From an uncultured Bacteroidota bacterium (GTDB lineage: Bacteria; Bacteroidota; Bacteroidia; Chitinophagales; Chitinophagaceae): a stretch of DNA of 64,000 nt. Shown here in pieces: positions 55,372 through 63,994 of the stretch (positions are counted from its first letter, which is position 1; every line of letters starts with the position of its first letter). The notes under the pieces were generated by a model that saw only the letters and a program-made list of their open reading frames with translations, was not told where the DNA came from and did not search any database. Location: contig CAIVEW010000025.1 in the NCBI GenBank assembly GCA_903905065.1, forward strand, positions 97,135-161,134. The letters run 5' to 3'. The translations under genes and the position numbers were made by a program.

Positions 55372-55857
55372 CTACTTTACGTATGGTTTATATAAGTTGA
55401 TCAGGCTGTCCAACTCTGGTTTCGATTTTATTTTTTTGAGAGATATGCCCCGGCCCTTTGCAGCTACCACCGCCCAGTTGGCCCTGGCTACCTCCGGGCT
55501 ATTGGCCCATACCGAATTTATGCCCGTGAAATAATAGAACTCGGAAGGCTCGCACATGCTCATGTCGGTAATGCCTTGTGCCTTCATATAGTCGGTGGTG
55601 GGCATCAGCAGCATCACACTTCCGCCGGCTTTTATCAGTTTGGTCTTCATATCCTGGTAGGCAAGATAAGACCCGCCAAACCGGTATGCCTTCCTGTAGC
55701 TCGTATCCAGGTTTTGCATCTGGTCCAGCATGCTGTTATTCACGTTCAGCACCTTGGCATTAGCCCCCCACAGCCATTCATTGTAGAATGGGATCATGAA
55801 ATACAGGATCACGATCAGCGTGGCAGTGAGCAATAAATTGAACTTGGTGAAATTCAT
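55372..55857 (-). CDS. Small membrane-anchored protein of unknown function
   Basis: A 161-residue protein with one N-terminal membrane helix (FNLLLTATLIVILYFMIPFYN) and a soluble ~130-residue domain containing MLLMPTTDYMKAQGI and EFYYFTGINSVWANS. It joins the multi-pass protein gene without any spacer, which implies cotranscription and coupled translation and suggests a two-protein complex. Confidence 0.55.
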   Translation of the reverse strand: MNFTKFNLLLTATLIVILYFMIPFYNEWLWGANAKVLNVNNSMLDQMQNLDTSYRKAYRFGGSYLAYQDMKTKLIKAGGSVMLLMPTTDYMKAQGITDMSMCEPSEFYYFTGINSVWANSPEVARANWAVVAAKGRGISLKKIKSKPELDSLINLYKPYVK

Positions 55858-56432
55858 AACAGGGGTATTCTACAAAAATAATAGAATTAATGAATTTCAG
55901 GACTTTATTCCAGTTTTGTCGTCCTGAGCCCTGCCGAAGGATGGTCCGGGCTGTATTGCTACTATCGCCGTCCGTGGCGTTAGCACCCTTGTACGACATA
56001 GCTTTTGTCATCAGGCCCATAAAGCGGCGGCGTAATTCAAGTTCGGATCTTTATTCCGCTTTTTCCTATACAACTCACGCTACTTCTCCATCCCTTATGG
56101 AGTTCCCGCAAGTGAAGGAGCGTAGCTCGCGGGAGTGGTCAAACCAAAGGCCACCCAACTAAGCCTGCCTTGAGCTTACCGAAAGGGAAGCAGCCCCGAC
56201 TCGCTCTATACATTGCCAATTTGCCGAATTGTCAAATTCTTTCCCCTTCTTAAAAAATATTTCTCTAAAAACATAGAACAAAAAATTGTTATCAATAAAT
56301 TTATTATTTATAATGTAATGAGTGAATTAAATTCCTTAATAATTAATAAACAATTACTTTTTTTTTGCTAAAGTGTTATGAGATGTCAAAATTGCCATAT
56401 AAATTTAGATAACCATTTAAAAACCTGTTTCT
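55858..56432. other. Non-coding spacer with several dispersed repeats
   Basis: 575 bases without a supported gene. It holds a GTCGTCCTGAGCCCTGCCGA word (55918-55937), a family 2 repeat copy (56070-56138), a GCCAATTTGCCGAATTGTCA element (56214-56233), and a very AT-rich 150-base stretch before the next ATG. Open frames inside are made by the repeats. Confidence 0.6.
56070..56138. repeat. Dispersed repeat family 2, copy 3
   Basis: CAACTCACGCTACTTCTCC, GGAGTTCCCGCAAGTGAAG, GAGCGTAGCTCGCGGGAG. Same order of blocks as in the copies at 28993 and 36229, with more changes. Confidence 0.6.
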
Positions 56433-57276
56433 ATGAAAAGGACATTAATTTCACCCCTAGGGGCAACTATTTTGTTGCTGATTTTTTTATCAAGCGCGCT
56501 TGCAGCGCGGCCTTGGCTGGTAAATATCAACGGAGACCTCGAGACGAATAATGCAGACACACCGCCTTTTGCAAATGTATTGATCAATAGCGCGCTTGGC
56601 GTCAATTTGGGCACAGCCTCCAGCTTGTTGTTGCCCGCAGTGCCTGGCGGTGCGCCCGCTACCACTTACCCATTGGCTGTCAATGGCACATTGGCCATGT
56701 GGGACCCATTCGATGGCTTGCGCAGTATTATAGGCCTCTCTGAGTTTGGCGCCTTGGGTATATTCTCAGGCAGCAATGGTACCGACGGTGCCGGGCTCGT
56801 TTTATGTCCGCCCGCCAGCTTGTTTTTTCCGGGGCAAGCCATAATGATAAGTAATGGTGTCCCCGGCACAGCTTGCTTATCAGCATTATAGCGTGAACGG
56901 CACCTCCGCTGCGCGTTTATTACAAATGTGTACAAACGGTAATTCCCGCTTCGGCGATTACAACCTTTATGTGCAAAATGGCATCCTCACAGAGCATGTA
57001 AAGGTTGCAGTTTACACTACGAGTTACTGGTCAGATTTTGTGTTTAATAAGAATTATAAGCTAATGCCGTTAAATAAAGTAGAGGAATTTGTAAAAGCAA
57101 ACAAACACCTTCCCGGTGTGCCCTCTGCACAGGAAGTGGTTGACGATGGCGGTATTGACCTTGGAAGTATGGACGCAAAATTGCTGCAAAAGGTGGAAGA
57201 GCTCACACTCTATGTCATACAGCAACAAAAGCAAATTGACGAATTGCAGAAAAAATTGACAGAAAAAATAAAATAA
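56433..57276 (+). pseudogene. Secreted protein with tail-fibre-like C-terminus, interrupted by a frameshift
   Basis: The first frame (56433-56891) encodes a signal peptide (MKRTLISPLGATILLLIFLS) and a Gly/Asn/Ala-rich domain, then stops. The second frame (to 57276, +1 relative) carries on with QHYSVNGTSAARLL, YKLMPLNKVEEFVKANKHLPGVPSAQEV and a coiled coil, the typical C-terminus of Bacteroidota tail-fibre/S74-like or cell-wall-anchor proteins. Removing one C from the CCCC run at 56861-56864 joins both frames into one protein of about 280 residues. So it is a real or sequencing frameshift in one gene. Confidence 0.7.
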
Positions 57277-57281
57277 ACTTT

Positions 57282-57869
57282 ATGATGCATAAGGCAATTA
57301 AAATGACTGTGCTGATACTTATTGTTTGTATAGCCGCCTGTAAAAAGCCTGGCCCTACATCTGTTTATTTGAATGCAGGGTTTAAAAACTATTTTAATTA
57401 TCAAGTGGGAAGTTATTGGATTATGTATGATTCAATAAATAATCACACAGATAGTTTGGTGGTAGTGCAATATGTAAATACGCCACCATACTACAATTCG
57501 TCAGACGCTAACGAATATGTTTACGTTGTAATCAAGGATTATGTTGAAAATGCAATTGGCGACACTATAGAATGGGTTTTAACTCTAACAGCCCCATATT
57601 ATTCAGACTTGACTTATCGATCATCATCAATTTCCAACAGAGATCTTCAATTTGTATATAAAATGCCATTCGATAATGACTCAAATGTCTATCATTTTTC
57701 GGGCATTACGATCCAAGGATTGACTTATACTAACACATACAAAGTGAGGGTAAATTACCCGAATGATTTCTTTTTTATTAATGCATATGCGGGGTTTCTG
57801 GAAATCTTAATCAGCGATCAATATTTGCATAAAGAATTATATATCTCTCGGTATAGCATTAAAATATAA
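57282..57869 (+). CDS. Lipoprotein of unknown function
   Basis: A 195-residue protein with a lipoprotein leader ending in IVCIAACKKPG (lipobox Cys about residue 22). The mature part has many Tyr, Asn and Ser, and a beta-rich look; no family is recognised. The gene is AT-rich compared with the conserved parts of the window. It follows the frameshifted gene by 5 bases and precedes the damaged T9SS gene by 3, so it is the intact middle of a decaying operon. Confidence 0.6.
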   Translation: MMHKAIKMTVLILIVCIAACKKPGPTSVYLNAGFKNYFNYQVGSYWIMYDSINNHTDSLVVVQYVNTPPYYNSSDANEYVYVVIKDYVENAIGDTIEWVLTLTAPYYSDLTYRSSSISNRDLQFVYKMPFDNDSNVYHFSGITIQGLTYTNTYKVRVNYPNDFFFINAYAGFLEILISDQYLHKELYISRYSIKI

Positions 57870-57872
57870 CTT

Positions 57873-58680
57873 ATATATAAAAAATTTCTAATAATCCTTT
57901 TTCTAAGTCTTGTAACACAGGACATGATGGCTCAAACCTGGTATCATAATATGGAAAAATATTGGTGGTATCGCTATAGATTGGTAAATGATTTTATGAT
58001 AATCGGTGACCAATGTGGTATGAGTGTCCCTGCTCAAAAAAGAAATTATCCGTTTTTTGCGGGCGATTCCAGACAATCTTTACAATGGGAAGATGCAACT
58101 ACTGAATTAGGCCATTACATCGGCGCACTTGCTGTTGAGTACAGAATGCTGAAAGATAATCATTGGGATACCTGGCGCACAGAACAGGAGCTATATTATG
58201 CTATACGAGCATTTGATCGGTTAGATGCTAGTGCGGAGACATTTGGCTGGTACTGGCCATATCTTGGAAGTGGACTTTGTGATCACCACGATTGGGGTCC
58301 GCCATTTGGACCGTTACTAAATAATAATTCAGATAATTCATTGAATGGTTATTTTCTTAGGGATGATGTTTTCATTTCCCCTACGCCTAACCCTACCCCT
58401 GTAACAATAAATGACTATTCTCCTGACTTCGTGACTGCAAATTATGCTCATTTCAACAGCCACAGAGATCAGCATTTATCGGCCCGGTGCTGCAAAGGGC
58501 GCATACACCAGCCTGCAGCTCATAAATGCCAGTGGCCAGCTCGTGCGCTCAGAGAGCCTGCCCTGGCTCAATGAAACAGAAAAAATGTCCGTAGCCGGCC
58601 TCGTCCCCGGCATGTACTGGCTCGTAATTCAAGACAAATCTGGCAACAACCTCTTCAAACAAACACTCATCATTAAATAG
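57873..58680 (+). pseudogene. Damaged T9SS substrate gene: lost start codon, internal deletion and frameshift
   Basis: Upstream of the first ATG (57924) the frame continues as YKKFLIILFLSLVTQDMMAQ, a clear signal peptide, back to codon ATA at 57873, directly after the previous stop; no ATG begins it. The frame then runs YWWYRYRLVNDFMIIG and related text to 58574. In the +1 frame, 58444-58677 encodes a T9SS type A sorting domain (SIYRPGAAKGAYTSLQLINA ... LVPGMYWLVIQD) ending at TAG. Normal T9SS cargo is longer, so the middle is probably deleted. Confidence 0.65.
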
Positions 58681-58688
58681 CGCTGGCC

Positions 58689-58719
58689 GGTGTGGCACAT
58701 TTAGCCAATGTGCCACACC
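58689..58719. terminator. Perfect 13-bp hairpin after the T9SS remnant
   Basis: GGTGTGGCACATT (58689-58701) and AATGTGCCACACC (58707-58719) with a 5-base loop, starting 8 bases after the TAG at 58680. There is no T run on either side, so it may be an RNA-stabilising 3' hairpin rather than a terminator. Confidence 0.5.
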
Positions 58720-59579
58720 TGAGCACGGCAACACCTCTTCTCCCTCGGAGTTCCCGTCGCGGAGGCAGCGAACCTCGCGGAGAGATACTATAGCCAAAGC
58801 ATTTCCTCCCATAACTAAAACGTCTTGGGTGGCATTATTTTGCTTACTACCTTTATTACCGCGAAAGCCATTTTCGGCGTCGGATTGTGCCAGTTTTCAC
58901 CTTTTTCCGCCTTGAGCAACTTTTGTAGCCTCTGCGATTTTTCTTTGCGCCTTTACGAGTAATGTTTTATACATTAAATTTTATTCAGTTCAATGTGAGC
59001 AAGAAGCCTGCCTGCCAGTAGGCAGGTGAGCAACTTTTGAGCAAAAGTGAACAAGAATTGAGCAACATTGTCATTCTGAGCGTAGCTGAAGAATGTGGAT
59101 AATTTGGCTTAGTTTGCTGACAGTCAATTGCAAACTGCGCAACAACATTTTTTTTGAGCACGGTGAGCAATTTTTTATTGTAACGCCGCTAACCCCGACC
59201 AACTAGATGCTGCAACTGCAAACTGTAAACCATAAGCTGCAAACTGATTATGGGGCACGATGGGGCACAGAGTGGGGCATTAAAGAAAGTATCCTCAACT
59301 GCCAACCATTGTCATCGTGAGCGAAGCCGAACGAGCCAACTGAACACCCCACATGGGGCATAAACGGGGCACGGCATTATATGTAATCAGTTGTAGATCA
59401 TCAATTTGAAATTACAAAATGCCCCATATAGCCATGTTTTTTATTTATGAGAAAATGGGGCATTACGGAAGTGAGGGGCATTTGCCGGCGAATAGAGCAC
59501 AAAAAAAGCTCCCGGAAAAATCTTAGGCCCGCGCCGGGTCTCTGCCCTTCGCAGGACTTGGCGGCAACCAGTTCACCTA
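58720..59579. other. Repeat-rich non-coding region
   Basis: 860 bases without a supported gene. It contains family 2 repeat copy 4 (58729-58788), a decayed CTTTGCG element (about 58920-58960), GAGCAA words repeated around 58995-59170, a TGCCTGCC-AGTA-GGCAGG hairpin near 59008-59027, a TCATTCTGAGCGTAGCTGAA element (about 59070-59090) and TGGGGCA words repeated at 59251-59465. Open frames on both strands are short and without motifs. Confidence 0.6.
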
Positions 59580-59612
59580 TGTGTATAAATTTGCGTATTT
59601 TTGTGTATAAAT
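59580..59612. promoter_or_regulatory. Promoter and operator candidate of the second vapBC pair
   Basis: TGTGTATAAAT occurs twice (59580-59590 and 59602-59612), start-to-start distance 22 bases or two helical turns. The first copy overlaps a perfect TAAATTTG -7 element (59586-59593). Such spacing suits an autoregulating toxin-antitoxin complex. Confidence 0.5.
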
Positions 59613-59621
59613 GGAATGCCC

Positions 59622-59813
59622 ATGAGAACAAATATTGTGCTTAACGACCAATTGGTTAAAGAAGCAATGCGGCTGAGCCACACCAGTACAAAAAAGGAAG
59701 TCGTTGACCTGGCGCTTCAAAATTATGTGGCCAGCCTCAAACGCCGTAACATGAAAAACCTTTTTGGTAAAGTAAAGTGGGAAGGCGATTTGAAAAAAAT
59801 GCGCGAAATATGA
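59622..59813 (+). CDS. vapB: VapB-type antitoxin
   Basis: A 63-residue protein with a ribbon-helix-helix look: MRTNIVLNDQLVKEAMRLSH then TSTKKEVVDLALQNYV, followed by a C-terminal LFGKVKWEGDLKKMREI that would wrap the toxin. This is the common VapB form paired with PIN toxins. ATG at 59622 chosen, since the upstream start is within the promoter repeats. The stop overlaps the toxin start as ATGA. Confidence 0.85.
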   Translation: MRTNIVLNDQLVKEAMRLSHTSTKKEVVDLALQNYVASLKRRNMKNLFGKVKWEGDLKKMREI

Positions 59814-60220
59814 GCCAGGTGTTGGTAGATACTTCGGTCTGGATCGATGCGTTAAATGGCAAGCAAACCTGGCAAACAAAAATGCTGGACCGGCTCATCA
59901 GCGAAGATGCGCCGGTAGTTTTTTGTCCCACGATCATACAGGAAATTCTACAGGGAATAAAAGAAGATAAAGATTTCCTTTTGGTTAAAGACGCCATATC
60001 TGGATTTGAATTGCTTAGTATTGATCCGATTGAGGCCGCTGTTGGTGCAGCTTCGCTATACCGAGATGCAAGAAAGCAAGGAATCACTATCCGTAAAAGC
60101 AATGACTGCCTGATCGCCTTTTACGCCATTTCCTGTAAAGCCGAATTGCTGCATAACGACACAGATTTTGACCGAATAGCACAATACACTGCTCTTGAAA
60201 TCCTGGCCTCATCGGTATAA
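59810..60220 (+). CDS. vapC: VapC-type PIN-domain toxin
   Basis: A 136-residue PIN domain ribonuclease: Asp in VLVDTSVWIDAL (about residue 7), Glu in IIQEILQGI, Asp in IRKSNDCLIAFYA, Asp in LLHNDTDFDRIA. The full acid quartet is present, so it should be active. It overlaps the antitoxin by 4 bases. It is unrelated at sequence level to the PIN protein at 38571-39008 beyond the fold. Confidence 0.9.
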   Translation: MSQVLVDTSVWIDALNGKQTWQTKMLDRLISEDAPVVFCPTIIQEILQGIKEDKDFLLVKDAISGFELLSIDPIEAAVGAASLYRDARKQGITIRKSNDCLIAFYAISCKAELLHNDTDFDRIAQYTALEILASSV

Positions 60221-60389
60221 AACAGTGGTAAGCTAAATTCATCATTCCGTTCGCATTAACCAGGATAATCGAAGCTATCATAGTCATCCTAAGCTTGCCG
60301 CAGGGCCGGCGTGCAAGAAAGCGGAAGAAAATCGGAAGTTTTTATTTTAGACCCTACTGATTATCAAGTGGTACCACTTCCAGACGCAT

Positions 60390-60417
60390 AAAAAAAAACT
60401 CCCGGAAAACCGGGAGT
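60390..60417 (-). terminator. Terminator of the ribosomal operon (after rplQ)
   Basis: On the minus strand ACTCCCGG-TTTT-CCGGGAGT is followed by a T run (plus-strand A run at 60390-60398). 27 bases downstream of the rplQ stop. A strong intrinsic terminator. Confidence 0.9.
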
Positions 60418-60443
60418 CATTCAGTAAAAATATTGATTGAAAA

Positions 60444-60983
60444 TTATGCGGTTGTTTCTTCTGTGCTTTCCTCTGCAGCAGGTGCCTCAGGAGTTTCTGC
60501 AACTTCAGTAGCAGTTTCCGCAACAGGAGCGGCAGTTGTTTCAGTAGCCTTCTTGGCGCCAGTGCTTCTGCGGCTGCGGCGCGTTTTCTTGGCTGCTGCT
60601 GCTTCTGCATCCTTACCGTAGATCTCGTTGAAATCAACCAGTTCTATCATGGCCATATCAGCAGCATCACCTGCACGGCGTGGCAACTTGATGATACGTG
60701 TGTAACCACCCGGGCGGTCAGCAACCTTATCACCTATTACGCCAAACAGTTCCTTGATGGCTTCTTTATCCTGCAGCGCACTGAATACGATACGGCGATT
60801 GTGCATCGTATCTTTCTTGCTACGGGTAATGATAGGCTCGGCATATACACGCAGTGCCTTGGCCTTGGCCAGAGTAGTGGTGATGCGTTTGTGCTCTATT
60901 ATCTGGCTCGTAAGGTTGGCCATCAGCGCAGCCCTGTGTGAGGCGGTGCGGCTTAAATTCTTGATCTTGTCTCCGTGACGCAT
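60444..60983 (-). CDS. rplQ: 50S ribosomal protein L17
   Basis: A 179-residue L17: [20 protein letters not shown] is the invariant start, then [19 protein letters not shown] and [20 protein letters not shown]. The core ends near residue 125; a tail of about 50 Ala/Glu/Thr-rich residues follows, preceded by a basic [14 protein letters not shown] patch. Last gene of the block rpsM-rpsK-rpsD-rpoA-rplQ. Confidence 0.97.
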   Translation of the reverse strand: MRHGDKIKNLSRTASHRAALMANLTSQIIEHKRITTTLAKAKALRVYAEPIITRSKKDTMHNRRIVFSALQDKEAIKELFGVIGDKVADRPGGYTRIIKLPRRAGDAADMAMIELVDFNEIYGKDAEAAAAKKTRRSRRSTGAKKATETTAAPVAETATEVAETPEAPAAEESTEETTA

Positions 60984-61105
60984 GACATTTGTGTTTTAAT
61001 CCCCCATACCGTTGTCAAGGAATTATGGGGCAGTGAAAAAATAAAAAAGTAAAAAATAAAAACTAAAAAAAGAGCGTAAATTAAGCCCGGTATTTATTGC
61101 AATAA

Positions 61106-61152
61106 AAAAGGTAAAAATTAAAAGCAGTTTTTACTTTTAATTTTTACCTTTT
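61106..61152. promoter_or_regulatory. 19-bp perfect hairpin between rpoA and rplQ
   Basis: The arms 61106-61124 and 61134-61152 are exact inverted copies of a very AT-rich word, with a 9-base loop. It begins 6 bases after the rpoA stop on the minus strand. It may stabilise the rpoA mRNA end or reduce read-through to rplQ. A TTTATTGCAATAAA palindrome follows at 61092-61105. Confidence 0.5.
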
Positions 61153-61157
61153 AATTT

Positions 61158-62162
61158 TTAGTTATTGTCTTCTCCCCTGCGGAACTTGTTGATGTCCATT
61201 CCGAAGTGCAGGCCGCGCTCATGAAGCACCTGCTCTATTTCAGACAGTGATTTCTGTCCGAAGTTGCGGAATTTCATCAATTCTTCCTGGGTGTATTGCA
61301 CCAGTTCGCTGAGTGAGTTGATCTTAGCTGCTTTCAGGCAGTTGAACGCGCGTACAGAAAGCTCGAGGTCTTCCAGTGGCGTGTTCAGCACCTTGCGTAC
61401 CAGCAAAGTTTCTTCGTCAACGATCGTTTCTTTCTCTTCACGCTTAGTATCCAGGGAGATGTTCTCATCAGTGATGATCATCAGGTGCTGGATGAGTATG
61501 CGCGATGCTTCTTTTACAGCTTCTTCAGGATGAATGGTACCATCGGTATTCACTTCCATGATCAGCTTTTCGAAGTCAGTACGCTGCTCAACGCGGGTAT
61601 TTTCGATCGTGTACTTAACGTTCTTGATCGGGGTGTAGATAGAGTCAATAGCTATCAGGCCTAGTGGAGCATCTGTAGGGCGGTTTTCTTCAGCAGGAAC
61701 GTAACCACGTCCTTTGCCGATGTGCAGCTCCATATGGAAGCCTGCGCCAGCCTGCAGATTGCAGATAACCAGGTCAGGGTTCATTACCTGGAAGTTAGGC
61801 AGTGATTCGCCTATCATACCGGCAGTGAACACTTCTTTACCTTTAATATTGAGGTCTATTTTCTCACCTGCGAAGTCAGATACGTCACCTATAGCTTTGA
61901 GGCGCACCTGCTTCAGGTTAAGGATGATCTCGGTAACGTCTTCCAGTACACCTTTCAGTGTAGCAAACTCATGGTCGGCGCCTGGAATGCGGATGGCGGT
62001 GATTGCGAAACCCTCCAGTGAGGATAGCAACACACGGCGTAAAGCGTTACCGATGGTAACGCCATAACCCGGCTCCAGTGGGCGGAATTCGAACTGCGCT
62101 TCGAAATCGGTTGTTTTCTGCAGCGCTATCTTGTCCGGTTTTTGGAAATTCAATATGGCCAT
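61158..62162 (-). CDS. rpoA: RNA polymerase alpha subunit
   Basis: A 334-residue subunit: N-terminal dimerisation domain with FEFRPLEPGYGVTIGNALRRVLLSSL and the C-terminal DNA/regulator-binding domain with ELSVRAFNCLKAAKINSL and KFRNFGQKSLSEIEQVL. Length normal for Bacteroidota. Between rplQ and rpsD, as usual. Confidence 0.98.
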   Translation of the reverse strand: MAILNFQKPDKIALQKTTDFEAQFEFRPLEPGYGVTIGNALRRVLLSSLEGFAITAIRIPGADHEFATLKGVLEDVTEIILNLKQVRLKAIGDVSDFAGEKIDLNIKGKEVFTAGMIGESLPNFQVMNPDLVICNLQAGAGFHMELHIGKGRGYVPAEENRPTDAPLGLIAIDSIYTPIKNVKYTIENTRVEQRTDFEKLIMEVNTDGTIHPEEAVKEASRILIQHLMIITDENISLDTKREEKETIVDEETLLVRKVLNTPLEDLELSVRAFNCLKAAKINSLSELVQYTQEELMKFRNFGQKSLSEIEQVLHERGLHFGMDINKFRRGEDNN

Positions 62163-62213
62163 ATTGATCTTTTATTTGAATTTGTGATTTACTATTTTGT
62201 TACTTAATAATAA

Positions 62214-62250
62214 TCGCAGACTTACGACTGGCGACTTATGACTTACGACT
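62214..62250. repeat. ACGACTY array at the end of rpsD
   Basis: Family 1 repeat (CGCAGACTTACGACTGGCGA, then CTTATGACTTACGACTACTT) inserted in the rpsD-rpoA spacer and reaching the rpsD stop codon. It shows that the element is tolerated inside an essential operon. Confidence 0.65.
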
Positions 62251-62854
62251 ACTTAGAATACAACTCAACGATCAGCTGCTCCTTGATGTTCTCAGGAACT
62301 GATTCACGCTCAGGATGTGCCAGGTACGTACCCTTCATATCCTTTTCGTTCCACTCTACCCAGTTGATGCGGGTATTCTTGCCACGGATCATACCGGTAA
62401 CTGTATTATTTGCTTTGCTCTTTGGCTTCAGTTCGATCACGTCACCTGGCTTCAGGCTGAAAGATGGTATGTTCACCACTTCGCCGTTAACCATAAGGTG
62501 TTTGTGAGATACCAGCTGGCGTGCTGCCGGGCGGGTAGGCGCTATACCAAGACGGTAAACCGTATTGTCAAGACGCGCTTCGAGCAGCTTGATAAGGTTC
62601 TCACCAGTTGCCCCCTTCAGGCGGGCTGCCTCTACGTATGTATTAGCGAATTGTTTTTCGAGCAGGCCGTAAGTGTACTTAGCTTTCTGCTTTTCCTTCA
62701 GCTCCACTGCATACTCGCTGGCTGTTTTGCGTTTGCGGGTAGGGCCGTGCTGGCCGGGAGGGTTGCTGTTCTTTCCGAGGCTTTTGCCTGATCCGAGGAT
62801 CGGTTCGCCGAATATGCGGCAGATCCTGTTTTTTGGTCCTGTGTAACGTGCCAT
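62249..62854 (-). CDS. rpsD: 30S ribosomal protein S4
   Basis: A 201-residue S4: MARYTGPKNRICRIFGEPIL start, LLEKQFANTYVEAARLKGATG, then the S4 RNA-binding domain RLDNTVYRLGIAPTRPAARQ and VSHKHLMVNGEVVNIPSF. S4 starts assembly of the small subunit and often represses its own operon. No zinc Cys cluster. Normal length. Confidence 0.98.
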   Translation of the reverse strand: MARYTGPKNRICRIFGEPILGSGKSLGKNSNPPGQHGPTRKRKTASEYAVELKEKQKAKYTYGLLEKQFANTYVEAARLKGATGENLIKLLEARLDNTVYRLGIAPTRPAARQLVSHKHLMVNGEVVNIPSFSLKPGDVIELKPKSKANNTVTGMIRGKNTRINWVEWNEKDMKGTYLAHPERESVPENIKEQLIVELYSK

Positions 62855-62958
62855 TACGATTTTTTGTTTTTAGCCGTTCCGTCTCATTTAAAAATCGTAA
62901 AATCCGATCCGGAACAGCGTTGTTATGAAATTATTTAATTTAATTCGGCAATTCGATA

Positions 62959-63039
62959 ATTCGTCAATTTGCCAATGCTCTTAATATTATCGTTCAATTC
63001 TGAAACTTTACCATGATTTTCATTGGCAAATTGTCGAAT
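62959..63039. repeat. Inverted repeat in the rpsK-rpsD spacer
   Basis: ATTCGTCAATTTGCCAATG (62959-62977) and CATTGGCAAATTGTCGAAT (63021-63039) are inverted copies matching at 18 of 19 positions, 43 bases apart. The word CAATTTGCC belongs to a family also seen at 56214. In the mRNA it would form a long stem between rpsK and rpsD. Confidence 0.6.
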
Positions 63040-63052
63040 TGACTAATTCTAA

Positions 63053-63457
63053 TTATACGCGACGTTTCTTAGGAGGGCGGCAGCCATTGTGCGGCATAGG
63101 CGTAACGTCCTTGATAGAGGTTACTTCGATACCGGAATTGTTCAAAGCGCGGATGGCGCCTTCACGGCCTGAGCCTGGTCCCTTTACATAAACATCAGCA
63201 CGCTTCATGCCTGCATCAGATGCTACTTTAGCGCAATCCTGAGCTGCAACCTGCGCTGCATAAGGAGTGTTCTTTTTAGAACCGCGGAAGCCCATCTTAC
63301 CGGCAGAAGACCAGGAAATAACCTGGCCCGCCTTGTTGGTAATGCTAATGATGATGTTGTTGAATGTTGCATTTACATGCACATCTCCGTGCGTGTCGAT
63401 CTTTACTATCCGCTTCTTAGCAACTGTTTTTGCGGACGCTTGTTGCGCTTTTGCCAT
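63053..63457 (-). CDS. rpsK: 30S ribosomal protein S11
   Basis: A 134-residue S11 with the family core [56 protein letters not shown] and the end [18 protein letters not shown]. Platform protein of the small subunit. A basic Ala/Gln/Lys N-terminus of about 20 residues precedes the core. Confidence 0.98.
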   Translation of the reverse strand: MAKAQQASAKTVAKKRIVKIDTHGDVHVNATFNNIIISITNKAGQVISWSSAGKMGFRGSKKNTPYAAQVAAQDCAKVASDAGMKRADVYVKGPGSGREGAIRALNNSGIEVTSIKDVTPMPHNGCRPPKKRRV

Positions 63458-63613
63458 TTTACTTTTAAAATAAGGTAGTCAATGAATATTAAAAAGGTAA
63501 ACGGGCAATTAGTTAGGAGGTCACTTATCAACCTTTTAACCTTTTGACCTATTAACCTTCCCCATGCCACTCCTCCCCGGTGCACCCGCACGGATCCGGC
63601 AGCGGCACAGTGA

Positions 63614-63994
63614 TTATTTCTTAGGTGCTTTCTTCTTACCTGCTACTGTCTTACGCTTACCTTTACGGGTACGGCTGTTGGTACGGGTACGCTGGCCACG
63701 CAAAGGCAAACCTTTACGGTGACGAACACCACGATAGCAAGCGATATCCATGAGGCGCTTGATGTTCATTTGCACTTCAGAGCGCAACTGTCCTTCTACT
63801 TTAAATTCCGCATTAATAATATTACGGATGGCAGTCTGCTCTTCGTCATTCCATTCAAAAGCTTTCTTGTCATAAGAAACGCCTGCTTTGTCAAGAATGT
63901 ACCGGGCAGTACTATTGCCAATGCCGAAGATATAAGTGAGCGCTATCTCACCACGTTTATTCTTCGGAAGATCAATACCAGCTATACGAGCCAT
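63614..63994 (-). CDS. rpsM: 30S ribosomal protein S13
   Basis: A 126-residue S13: [34 protein letters not shown] and [21 protein letters not shown] with a basic tail. Head protein contacting the P-site tRNA and the B1 bridges. First gene of the block within the window; the upstream part of the operon is outside. Confidence 0.98.
   Translation of the reverse strand: MARIAGIDLPKNKRGEIALTYIFGIGNSTARYILDKAGVSYDKKAFEWNDEEQTAIRNIINAEFKVEGQLRSEVQMNIKRLMDIACYRGVRHRKGLPLRGQRTRTNSRTRKGKRKTVAGKKKAPKK

Noticed and set aside
55890..56162. 90-codon frame in the repeat-rich spacer
   Set aside because: It reads across two different repeat elements and has no recognisable start or domain.
59401..59644. Short frames on both strands before vapB
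   Set aside because: They consist of repeat words and the vapB promoter; no motif.
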